Origin: Thermoguttaceae bacterium
GTDB lineage: Bacteria > Planctomycetota > Planctomycetia > Pirellulales > Thermoguttaceae
Length of the DNA: 34,515 nt
Reading direction: 5' to 3'
NCBI GenBank assembly: GCA_028694795.1
Contig: JAQVKF010000016.1
Location: forward strand, 1 to 34,515
Positions 8,695-17,806 of this stretch are shown one piece after another. Positions within the stretch are counted from its first letter, which is position 1, and each line of letters starts with the position of its first letter. The notes under the pieces are model-generated. The model was not told the DNA's origin and made no database searches. It worked only from the letters and a program-made list of their open reading frames with translations. Both the position numbers and the translations under genes were made by a program.

Positions 8695-11600
8695 ATGATG
8701 GGAATCCGCACAGGAATACTGTATTTTTGGATACTCATTGGAACTTTTTGCAGCCCCACGTTCGCGGATATCTCATGGTCTCCCATTTCTGTTCCTGCGC
8801 CTCCGATGATTTCTGGGGATGGTGTGCAAAAGTCCTCGTTAGAAGCGGAGCGAACCAACGCGTTTGGGATGCGGAATCTGGCTTTAGGTGAAAAAGCGGT
8901 TGCGTCAGCGTCGTCTTCACTCGACGGATATCCCATTCATCAGGTCGCCCATTTGAATGACGGACAGCTCGGAAATGACGCGAGTTGGGTCAGCGGCGGC
9001 GAACCGTCTTGGGCGCAGATTGATTTGGGTGACGTTTATTGGATTTGCGAAGTCGCTCTGGGAAACGACACTTCCGGACAGTATAGCGATCGTAGCATGA
9101 CCGATTGGTCGATTCAGGTGGCTACGCAATCGGTGGAAAACCCCGCGTCGTGGAGGCGGGTCGCGCCGCGTGATCCGAAACCATCGCCCGTGTCGCATCG
9201 TACGCTCTTTCGATTTGAACCAGTACAAGCAAGATATGTACGTGTTGCTATCGGCGGGAATATCGGCGGGGCCGCCCGAATTGATGAAATCGAAGTGTAT
9301 GGACGTTCAGAGCCGATTACGGCGGAAGAAATCGGGATCCAAACCGAAGAGAATCTCCTGAAACAGCCTGTGCATTCGATCACGCTGGATGAAAACGCGA
9401 TGAATCGTGAGTGGTTGCGAGCGGTGGTCGATGAGGAATACGCTTGGCTCAAGGCGTTCGGACGCGCGGATCTTGATCCCGGCTTGGTGAATACGCCTTA
9501 CCCCAAACGTAAATTTCCTTGCCACGTCGATGACGATGTGACTACTCTGGTACGATCAAAGTTGGTCCCCGTGCTTGATGGGGTTATTGACGAGGAGGAA
9601 TGGGCGACCACGTCCACAGGCGTCGTGACCGTTGCAAGCCCGTCGGACGATTTTGAAACGGGGGCGTTGGTCGAATATACCGGACGTTTAACGCTTTGCG
9701 ATACAGCGGACGGTTCTTTTTTATATGGCGCAATCCAGACAAATCGACTTCTTAGTGTACATATTGCCACGCTCCAAACACCGGCGGAACAGGATCGACA
9801 CGGAGGAGTCCTCTGTCTGAATGCCGATGGAACGAAACTCGTTTTGCGGGATTACGGACGCGCGGAAGCGGACCCGCTGCGGGAAACTCCACTCGATTCA
9901 TCAATCAATGCGGACAAAACAGCGTTTGAGTTCCGGATTCCGCTCCAACAACCGAATGTGAGCGGAGCGGAACATGGTGTTCGACTCGGTTTGGGAATCG
10001 GTGGTCGATATACGACTCACACCGGCCATCCGGTGACATTTTGGCCAGGTAATGTCGCCGTCACGAAGGTGCGCGATGGATTTGATCAACGAAATGGAGC
10101 ATTTGTATATCGGTTGACCAATTTATCCGAGCACCCCATCGTGATTTCCTACCGAAATGATTCGTTTTTCGAAGAGGTACGATTATTCCCGGAGGTGGTA
10201 CATAAACTGAGTGTCACGCCGCAAAATGGTCCGATTGGTCCGGAATTTTTCGATGGGTTGACGTTCCATCTAAGCGATGCGACACAGGTGACGCTCCATC
10301 CGTTCTGTTATTCTCCGGTACGACGAACGTGGACACTTCTCGACTCGCTCATTCCGCGGCATGAGTTGCCCATTTCCGAGGGCGAACGGGCAGTGTGGCG
10401 GCAGAAATACGACGTCGCGGGTAATGATCGTGAGCGATTTCGGGAAGTTCGGGAATTAAAGCGGCGAGTTTTCCTTTCGCTTTCGGAAGCGGCACCGATT
10501 GGAAAAATCCTATTCGAAAAACGATATCCACTTGAACCGACGCACAATTACAGCGACTATTTTGATTCGACTTGGCGGAGCGGTGGTGGAATTTACACGC
10601 TGACAATTCCTCAATTGGAGGGGACGTTTGTGCCGCAAAAAGCCGCGTTGACCGAGCTTTTTGCCACAACGGGAATGTCGCGGCATCCGTCGCTCAGTTT
10701 CGACGCAACGAAAATCTACTTTACAAATCGACGCGCGTATGATGATTTTTGGCACGTGATGGAGATGAACGCCGACGGAAGCGAAGTGCGGCAATTGACC
10801 GATGGGCCATTCCACGATCTCTGGCCCACACCCTTGCCCGACGGGGGGTTGGCCATGATCTCGACGCGATGCCGCCAAAAATTTTTGTGTTGGCGACCTC
10901 AGGCCTCCGTGTTGTATCGAATGGATCCGAACGATCCGATGAATCTCGATTCCATGAAACCGCTTTCATTTGCCAATCTGACCGAATGGGCACCCTCGGT
11001 AACACATGATGGACGGATCCTTTGGACGCGAAGCGAATACCAAGACAAAGGGGCCGATTACGGACATACGCTTTGGACGATGCGTCCGGATGGCACGATG
11101 CCGGAGTTGACGTTTGGTAACACGATCCCGTTGCCGCAAGGGTTTGCGAATGGGCGTGAAATTCCCGATTCCAATCTGTTGGCGGCAACGATGATTTCCC
11201 ACTTCGGCGACCTCAACGGACCGGTGGCGATTCTCGATCTCGATCGCGGTCGTTATGATCCTGAGGCGATTTCGACTGTGACGCCCGAAGTGCCATGGCC
11301 CGGTCAATGGGCACGGTGCGAAACGTTCCGCGAACCCTATCCTATCTCGAAAAATTTGATCCTTGTAAGCCATTCCTCACGTGATCGATTTGGTATTTTT
11401 CTGATCGACCGTTCAGGAAACCGTGAACTTTTGTATACAGATTCGGATGAGCCAATTGGTTCCATGTGTCCGATTCCGTTTCGAGCGGTGTCTGTGCCGC
11501 CGGTGATGACTGGTGCGATGGATGGCGAGATGGCGAAAGCGGATGTGGGTGAATTTTTTGTGGAAAATGTCTATGCGGGTCTGGGATTGCCATTGCCGTC

Positions 11601-12408
11601 GCAGGGGGGACCGACGGCGAAATATCTGCGAATTTGCCAGGAAGTGCGTCACACGTTGGATCAAAATGCGGATGGAACGTATCGTTCGGACCATGATCCA
11701 TTCATGGAATTTTACGCCTCGCCGGTGGATCTCGTTTCGGGACCATATGGTTGGACCTCTTATGTAGCGAAAGCGTCGTGGGGATTGGCGACGGTTGAAT
11801 CGGATGGTTCGGCTCGATTCACCGCTCCGGCGGGTAAAGTGCTTTATTTTGAGCTGTTGGACGAAGATTTTAATGAAATTCAACGGATGCGTAGTGTGGT
11901 TCAGCTTCAACCGGGCGAAACACGGGGATGTGTCGGTTGTCATGAAGACCGTCGTGAGTCGCCGATTCCTAAACTGGCGGCCCCGATGGCGATGCAACGC
12001 GAACCGGAATCGCTTGTCGCGGAACCGTGGGGAGTCGGCGCGTTCGATTATCAAAAAGTGGTACAGCCGGTGCTGGATCGTCGATGTGTGTCGTGTCATG
12101 CGACCGGTTCGCCGATTGACCTCAGCGGAGTGCGTGACGCGGATCATATTCCAGCTTCGTACAAAACGCTTATTCGAGGTGGATATATCCATCATTTTGA
12201 TTGGCAATGGCAGGGCGGCGTTCCCACCAAAGCGGAACCGCTCTCGTTCGGCACGGTGAAAAGCCGGTTGTGGCCGATTCTGGAAGACGCGAACCATCGG
12301 GAGACCCCGCTGACCGAAGAAGAAAAGCGAGCGATCCGCTGTTGGACCGATTTATCCTGTCCATTGTGGCCCGATTATGTCCAACGCAGTTTAAGAAAAG
12401 ACGATTAA
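8695..12408 (+). CDS. Secreted multidomain protein: F5/8-type C (discoidin)-like, CBM9/DOMON-like, PD40/TolB-type repeats, hydrazine-synthase-alpha-like region and two CXXCH haem motifs
   Basis: Signal peptide MGIRTGILYFWILIGTFCSPTFA; ASWVSGGEPSWAQIDLGDVYWICEVALG discoidin-like; LSFDATKIYFTNRR...DGSEVRQLTDGPFHDLWPTPLPDGGLAMIST PD40-like; CVGCH (codons from 11929) and CVSCH (from 12085). Confidence 0.82.
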   Translation: MMGIRTGILYFWILIGTFCSPTFADISWSPISVPAPPMISGDGVQKSSLEAERTNAFGMRNLALGEKAVASASSSLDGYPIHQVAHLNDGQLGNDASWVSGGEPSWAQIDLGDVYWICEVALGNDTSGQYSDRSMTDWSIQVATQSVENPASWRRVAPRDPKPSPVSHRTLFRFEPVQARYVRVAIGGNIGGAARIDEIEVYGRSEPITAEEIGIQTEENLLKQPVHSITLDENAMNREWLRAVVDEEYAWLKAFGRADLDPGLVNTPYPKRKFPCHVDDDVTTLVRSKLVPVLDGVIDEEEWATTSTGVVTVASPSDDFETGALVEYTGRLTLCDTADGSFLYGAIQTNRLLSVHIATLQTPAEQDRHGGVLCLNADGTKLVLRDYGRAEADPLRETPLDSSINADKTAFEFRIPLQQPNVSGAEHGVRLGLGIGGRYTTHTGHPVTFWPGNVAVTKVRDGFDQRNGAFVYRLTNLSEHPIVISYRNDSFFEEVRLFPEVVHKLSVTPQNGPIGPEFFDGLTFHLSDATQVTLHPFCYSPVRRTWTLLDSLIPRHELPISEGERAVWRQKYDVAGNDRERFREVRELKRRVFLSLSEAAPIGKILFEKRYPLEPTHNYSDYFDSTWRSGGGIYTLTIPQLEGTFVPQKAALTELFATTGMSRHPSLSFDATKIYFTNRRAYDDFWHVMEMNADGSEVRQLTDGPFHDLWPTPLPDGGLAMISTRCRQKFLCWRPQASVLYRMDPNDPMNLDSMKPLSFANLTEWAPSVTHDGRILWTRSEYQDKGADYGHTLWTMRPDGTMPELTFGNTIPLPQGFANGREIPDSNLLAATMISHFGDLNGPVAILDLDRGRYDPEAISTVTPEVPWPGQWARCETFREPYPISKNLILVSHSSRDRFGIFLIDRSGNRELLYTDSDEPIGSMCPIPFRAVSVPPVMTGAMDGEMAKADVGEFFVENVYAGLGLPLPSQGGPTAKYLRICQEVRHTLDQNADGTYRSDHDPFMEFYASPVDLVSGPYGWTSYVAKASWGLATVESDGSARFTAPAGKVLYFELLDEDFNEIQRMRSVVQLQPGETRGCVGCHEDRRESPIPKLAAPMAMQREPESLVAEPWGVGAFDYQKVVQPVLDRRCVSCHATGSPIDLSGVRDADHIPASYKTLIRGGYIHHFDWQWQGGVPTKAEPLSFGTVKSRLWPILEDANHRETPLTEEEKRAIRCWTDLSCPLWPDYVQRSLRKDD

Positions 12409-12521
12409 AAACCGATATGGATACGACGGATGAAAAGTCGGCATGTTGTCCCATTGGCCGCGGTTCACGGGACGAGGTAAGCGTATCCGATGACAAAAAG
12501 GTATAAAAGAGGATTTATCCG

Positions 12522-13544
12522 ATGAATGGTTATCAGCGAGTGATGCACTGTCTGTGTGGCGAACCCACCGATCGACTTCCAGCGATGCCGATTACGATGA
12601 TGTTTGCCGCACAGACGTTGGGTGTGTCCTATGGTCAATACGCGTCTGACTATCGCACTTTGGTGGAAGCCCAGTTAGTCGTGGCGAACCGTTACGATTT
12701 TGACCACGTTTCGGCGATTTCTGACCCCGCGCGTGAGGCTGCCGATTGTGGTGCCGCGGTTCATTTTTATGATGACCAGCCGCCCGCTCTCGATGAAGAA
12801 CATTCACTGCTTGCGGATAAATCGACGCTGCTCCAATTGCGTGCGCCCGATCCGATGGGTGGTGGACGGATGTACGATCGTGTTCAGGCGGTACGTCTGC
12901 TGAGCGAACGTGCCAAGGGTGAGAAATGGATCGAAGGTTGGGTGGAAGGCCCCTGTGCGGAGGCGGCTGATTTACGCGGTATCAATCGGTTGATGCTCGA
13001 TTTTGGTGATGATCCCACGTTTGTAAACGATCTGTTTGAATTTGTGCTCCAGATGGCCATATCCTTCGCCAAAGTGCAAATAGAAGCAGGAGCGGATATT
13101 CTTGGGCTGGGCGACGCTGCCGCGTCGCTTGTCGGACCAAGACTCTATCGTAAATTTGTATACCCATATGAAAAACGTCTTGTCGAAGCGATTCATGCAA
13201 TGGGAGGACGTGTACGTTTGCACATTTGTGGCAATACAAATAAAATTCAGCCGGAAATGGCGACGCTCGGTTGCGAAGTGGTCGATCTCGATTTTATGGT
13301 TCCATTGGCGACCGCACGCGCCGCCGCAAACGCCGCGAATTGTCCGCAAATTTACGCGGGAAATATCGATCCCGTACAAGTCGTCCGCAATGGAACGCCG
13401 GAGGGTATTTACGTGGCTCTCAAAAACTGTTTTGAAGAAGCTGGACGCAAAGGGTACATCGTTGCCGCGGGATGCGAAATTCCGCGAGATACGCCTGCCG
13501 CAAATGTTCACTCACTTATCGAATTCGCCAAATCACACTCGTAA
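12522..13544 (+). CDS. Uroporphyrinogen decarboxylase (UroD)-family / MtaA-MtbA-like methyltransferase
   Basis: RVMHCLCGEPTDRLPAMPI N-terminus, ADILGLGDAAASLVGPRLYRKFVYPYEKRL, Zn-site-like HICGNT and AAGCEIPRDTP. Confidence 0.85.
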   Translation: MNGYQRVMHCLCGEPTDRLPAMPITMMFAAQTLGVSYGQYASDYRTLVEAQLVVANRYDFDHVSAISDPAREAADCGAAVHFYDDQPPALDEEHSLLADKSTLLQLRAPDPMGGGRMYDRVQAVRLLSERAKGEKWIEGWVEGPCAEAADLRGINRLMLDFGDDPTFVNDLFEFVLQMAISFAKVQIEAGADILGLGDAAASLVGPRLYRKFVYPYEKRLVEAIHAMGGRVRLHICGNTNKIQPEMATLGCEVVDLDFMVPLATARAAANAANCPQIYAGNIDPVQVVRNGTPEGIYVALKNCFEEAGRKGYIVAAGCEIPRDTPAANVHSLIEFAKSHS

Positions 13545-15417
13545 TGAATGGAAAATCTCCATCGGCGGACCAACATGGCGTATGTATGATCGAAACTACA
13601 TGGATATACAAAATGGTGGCTGGTGGCGACATGATCGCTCCGGTGGACAGGACGAACGTTTCAAGTACGGTTGCCGTGAGGTCTTTGGTGAGTGTGTAAG
13701 GTTTTCCGGCGGCGTTTTCATTGGCGGTAACATCTCCGTTGGCGACGGCTTGGGCGATCTTCGAGCGTGCGAGTCCGGATTCCCGGTACAGAGCCGGAGC
13801 CTCGTTCGTTTCCTCTTTGGGGGCGGGGGTTGTCGTGCACGGTGAATCGCCGAGTGGAACCTGTGCGGTATCCATATCGTGCGTCATCGTTTCCGTTTGG
13901 GGAATTTCACATTGGGGAACTTCACTGCCGCGATTTGCCATTCTACTGGAAAATGTCATAGGCTCCTGCATTTCATCACGGCGTCTTGGTGTAGATCTCA
14001 TCATCCCCATACCACTCATGCCGCGGCCCATATCGGACGTGCCGGCAATCGAATCATCCGGTAGTTGTTCACTTCCGCTTCCGCCCGGCATATATTCCTT
14101 TTTATCCGATTGATTCTTATCCGATTCTTCGCTCTCGTCCATTGCGGTATTTGTCGCTGTCTCGAGCGAAAGTGGTTTATTGCGTGGAGAATCCACTCCC
14201 AGATCCGGTGATGGAATCGCATTTCGTACACTATACATTATTCCATTTGATACGGCTCGTGAACCGGAAAAATCGACCGCCTGCTTCGATAACTCCTGAG
14301 GAGCCGCCGAGCGTTTCTCGGGAGCTTCAGAGGTAGAATCGAGAGACTTGGCTTCGACCGGCGTTGCGGCCAACGTGCGTGGAGGTGGCACCGACTGGGC
14401 TTGCACATCAAAATGTGAGCTATCCGACGCATCCATCGTGCCGCGCGAGGCCCCCAACTGTAGCGGCATCGCACTGGACATGGCGGGCTGCGGGCAAGGC
14501 ATCGGAGCGGCGGCCATGCTGGGCGTCGTATCTATTTCTCCTATGGTAGCAGTCGTTTCCGCCATATTCATGACTCTCGCAGCACCTTTATCTATCGCCT
14601 CTGTGTCATCCGCCGTGCTCATCATATCAGCCACGTTTTGCGATTCTGTTGTACCTTTTACATCCGCCGCAGGCAATCCCGCAGAGACTGACTCACTTGG
14701 AGCGAGGCGGCTCTGTGGTGTCGAGGTCAAGGCGGCCGTATCCATTTGGTCTCGGGATGAACGAAGGGGGGTGTTGGCCGCTTGTTCATGGGCAGTGGCG
14801 ACTACCGAGTCCGCCGTGCTGACCGAGTTTGAGTGGGCGATGATTCTTGGTTGTGACTGTCCCATCTCGTTTGAAAACATCACCCAGCTGATTCCCGCCA
14901 ACACGGTGCACGCAAGAAGCAACATACTGGTCAAACGTACCGTTCGAAACCAGGAACGATCCGCAAATTGGCGGCTCCAACCGAATTTTCGCGAAACCGA
15001 AGCAGACTCTGCTGTGGTTTGGACCGGTTGCACTGGGACAGAATCGACAGTACCATTCGCCGATTTTTTTCCATCTGCTAAATCTTCCAAATCGAACTCG
15101 TTTACTTCATCCGGCTCATTTTCATTGTGTTCGCTATTTACGGCATCTCCACTGTTTGATGCGTCTGTCCCATGAGGAGACTGTGCAGTCTCGCGCATTC
15201 GTCGGGCCGCATTCGCCAAAATTGTCGCCGTGAGGTCTATCGGCATCGGCACGAGCGGCAACGCTTGAATGGATTCGCTCACCGCGCGCAATGACTGTAC
15301 CAGAGCCGCCGCTTCTGCATTGGTATCGACCAGGCTTTCAATCCGCGCCTGCTCATCGGGCATCAGTTCTCCATCAAGGTAGGCACTGAATAGCTCATTT
15401 TCTGGTACAGGTTTCAT
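13516..15417 (-). CDS. Zinc-finger-type (zf-HC2-like) anti-sigma factor with one TM segment and a long low-complexity region
   Basis: N-terminus MKPVPENELFSAYLDGELMPDEQARIESLV typical of anti-sigma factors; TM LTSMLLLACTVLAGISWVMF; directly downstream of an ECF sigma gene; start placed at Met 15417. Confidence 0.7.
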   Translation of the reverse strand: MKPVPENELFSAYLDGELMPDEQARIESLVDTNAEAAALVQSLRAVSESIQALPLVPMPIDLTATILANAARRMRETAQSPHGTDASNSGDAVNSEHNENEPDEVNEFDLEDLADGKKSANGTVDSVPVQPVQTTAESASVSRKFGWSRQFADRSWFRTVRLTSMLLLACTVLAGISWVMFSNEMGQSQPRIIAHSNSVSTADSVVATAHEQAANTPLRSSRDQMDTAALTSTPQSRLAPSESVSAGLPAADVKGTTESQNVADMMSTADDTEAIDKGAARVMNMAETTATIGEIDTTPSMAAAPMPCPQPAMSSAMPLQLGASRGTMDASDSSHFDVQAQSVPPPRTLAATPVEAKSLDSTSEAPEKRSAAPQELSKQAVDFSGSRAVSNGIMYSVRNAIPSPDLGVDSPRNKPLSLETATNTAMDESEESDKNQSDKKEYMPGGSGSEQLPDDSIAGTSDMGRGMSGMGMMRSTPRRRDEMQEPMTFSSRMANRGSEVPQCEIPQTETMTHDMDTAQVPLGDSPCTTTPAPKEETNEAPALYRESGLARSKIAQAVANGDVTANENAAGKPYTLTKDLTATVLETFVLSTGAIMSPPATILYIHVVSIIHTPCWSADGDFPFITSVIWRIR

Positions 15418-15559
15418 CGCAAACGTGTGGAGCTCCTTTCTTCCTGCATTGTCATATGGTGGTATTGTCACGCGGTTTGTCACCCGCTGTGGAATTTCGT
15501 GATCGGTCGAGGCTTTTAATTCGCTATTCCTATTTCAAATCTCACCCACTATAGGTTCG

Positions 15560-16132
15560 TCAGGACGAACGAAAATGTTCGTCTTCGAGTTCGAGAATGG
15601 GGATCAATAGCTCGCGCAATTGCAATCTCGCGCGGTGCAAACGGCTTCGGACAGTTCCGACGGGCAATTCGAGCATCTCTGCAATCGTTTCGTAACATAA
15701 ACCGTCCATCTCACGCATTACCAACACCACTCGCTGCTCGGTGGGCAGGCGTGAAATCGCGCGTTGGACCAGCTCGTCTCGCTCTTTCTGCAGCAGGGGC
15801 ATCTGCGGATTGCTTGTCGGTGCGATCAGTTCCCACTCCTCGTCACTCCCCATCGGTTCGAGTTGTTCCGTTCTTCGCCGACGTAGATCGAGAGCCGCTC
15901 GCACCGCAATTCGATAAAGCCACGTATAAAACGACGATTCCGCACGGAACGCCGATAGTTTCAGGTACGCACAGATAAACGCCTCCTGAACTGCGTCCAG
16001 GGCGTTCGACGAGTCGCCGGTGATATGCAGTGCAGTTTGGTAAAGTCGGCCTTCGTACTTCCGAATCAATTCACCAAACGCTGCCGAATTACCCGCGAGT
16101 GTTTCCTGAATCCATTGCGAGTCGCTCTTCAC
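15560..16132 (-). CDS. RNA polymerase sigma factor, ECF subfamily
   Basis: GELIRKYEGRLYQTALHITGDSSNALDAVQEAFICAYLKLSAFRAESSFYTWLYRIAVRAALDLRRRR and region 4 LPTEQRVVLVMREMDGLCYETIAEMLELPVGTVRSRLHRAR. Confidence 0.93.
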   Translation of the reverse strand: MKSDSQWIQETLAGNSAAFGELIRKYEGRLYQTALHITGDSSNALDAVQEAFICAYLKLSAFRAESSFYTWLYRIAVRAALDLRRRRTEQLEPMGSDEEWELIAPTSNPQMPLLQKERDELVQRAISRLPTEQRVVLVMREMDGLCYETIAEMLELPVGTVRSRLHRARLQLRELLIPILELEDEHFRSS

Positions 16133-16665
16133 GGTTTTCCGTTCTCAAATGGAGGAATATACCCCAGAAATTAATCTATCCATGTTCGATTTGTTCCATC
16201 CGTGTCGGAATGAGGTGTCGATATCGTGGGATCGCACATACCATTCCCTCAATTTTTCAGTTGGGAAAATTGCCGTTCGGAGTCGTTCTCCACCCTGTAG
16301 ACTTCGAAAAGACTCCCAAAGTTCCCTAAAAATGGAATTTTAACCCGTTTTTACCGAAATCTTTCCGTTTTTTCGGTTGACCAGGTTTTTGCAAGCACAA
16401 TACAAGGGATTATACGTTCCATGGGATGGCGGTATCGACACCACGTATCATATATCATAATAGAATCTTGCCAAAATCAAAAGGACAAAAATGGAATGAG
16501 GGACAATCGGGCTGATTTCAATGGTAAACGGTTCGATTTCCACAGCCGTTTTCCATAAGCCGCCGCAAACACCTCTGGGGTACGTGTTTTCCCTAAGCGG
16601 TGTGCCATCTTAATCGAGGAGAAGAAAATGTTTCATTGCAGAAGTGAGGTCTGTTCTGTGTTTGG

Positions 16666-17379
16666 ATGTGTTTAGCGACCACGCTTGTTTTTGCGCAAGA
16701 GTCGACGCGAGTTACGTTACCCACTCCGATTCCGGCGGATACACCTGAAATTCTGTCCGAAATCCAATCGGAGGTGATTCAGAATGTCGTGGGTTTAACC
16801 AATGACATTCTAAGTTTCGTGCCAAGTCAGAACGTCAAACAGAGCGCTCAATCGTTCCCCAAACATGGTGTGAATCCGGTGGCGATGACGGTTCATTTTC
16901 ACTACCAACCGTGCGTTGGCGAACCAAAAAACGCATCGGAACTCCGTTGGATCAAGGTAACTTTTACTGATGACGTTTCCTACACGCCGATTTATATTGC
17001 GGAGTCGAAGAAACGATTCATGGTGGATGGAGAATTTCCAAACGAGCCTGGCCAGATCAACGAATTTCAAGCGTTTGAAAACCAATTTCGTCAGACGCCA
17101 GAGTCTCGTTTTTACATAGGTTTTGTAAGATCCGCGTCCGGAGAACTTTTACCTACACTGGTTATTTTGGAGAATATTTTTGGACTAGATCAATGGATAT
17201 TGACCATCGAAAATGATCAGATTACCCGTTTGACGCAATGGAAAATGCCACGATTTGAGGGACGCACAGATCGTTCACAGTGGCAAGGTGTTTCACTTCG
17301 ATGGGATGCCGGACAAACCCAATGGGTAACTTTTGCGGATGTGACGACACTTTCCGTGGGGGATGGTGAACGGCCGTGA
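16666..17379 (+). CDS. Hypothetical secreted protein; upstream signal peptide appears split by a frameshift
   Basis: Long ORF with in-frame hydrophobic segment GLFCVWMCLATTLVFAQES spanning the nominal start; a GAGGAG ribosome-binding site and ATG lie at 16628 in a different frame. Confidence 0.5.
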   Translation: MCLATTLVFAQESTRVTLPTPIPADTPEILSEIQSEVIQNVVGLTNDILSFVPSQNVKQSAQSFPKHGVNPVAMTVHFHYQPCVGEPKNASELRWIKVTFTDDVSYTPIYIAESKKRFMVDGEFPNEPGQINEFQAFENQFRQTPESRFYIGFVRSASGELLPTLVILENIFGLDQWILTIENDQITRLTQWKMPRFEGRTDRSQWQGVSLRWDAGQTQWVTFADVTTLSVGDGERP

Positions 17380-17395
17380 GATTATCGGTCAATTT

Positions 17396-17575
17396 TCAGC
17401 CCACACGGATCGAATCCACGGCCTGCCGTTTAATATTCAGCTCCAATCCGCTCGGAACGTCCAGCTGTGAGTTCATTCTTTTGACCAGACGGTGGTGATT
17501 CAAACTCGTAATCAGTCGTACGGTCCGCCCGTGGTGCGTTACCTGAACGATGGTAGTCAATTGGACAACACGCAT
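17396..17575 (-). CDS. Possible small protein (59 aa), unannotated in the ORF track
   Basis: ATG 17575 to TGA 17396: MRVVQLTTIVQVTHHGRTVRLITSLNHHRLVKRMNSQLDVPSGLELNIKRQAVDSIRVG; sequence-like composition but no clear ribosome-binding site. Confidence 0.3.
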   Translation of the reverse strand: MRVVQLTTIVQVTHHGRTVRLITSLNHHRLVKRMNSQLDVPSGLELNIKRQAVDSIRVG

Positions 17576-17806
17576 GGCGTAATCACTTCGATCATTTTTC
17601 GTGGAAATTCGGATTTTCCATATACATCGCTTTTGGGATTCGATAGAATGGCGGGGGGCTGTGGACGGGTTTCGTGAAAGGCTGCTCGTGAGGGCGGCCT
17701 ACGACGAGAAAATCGTGAAAACGTCCCATTTTGCGATACTTTTGCTCGTAAACGCTCCTTCGTTTTCATTGCAATCCCTATCAAGCCGTTATAGGAAGTG
17801 TTTTTC

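Noticed and set aside
11413-12297. 294-aa minus-strand ORF
   Set aside because: Arg/His/Thr-rich antisense shadow of the haem-protein coding frame.
14348-15175. 275-aa plus-strand ORF and neighbouring plus-strand ORFs
   Set aside because: Antisense to the anti-sigma gene; composition mirrors its low-complexity region and there is no supporting start signal.
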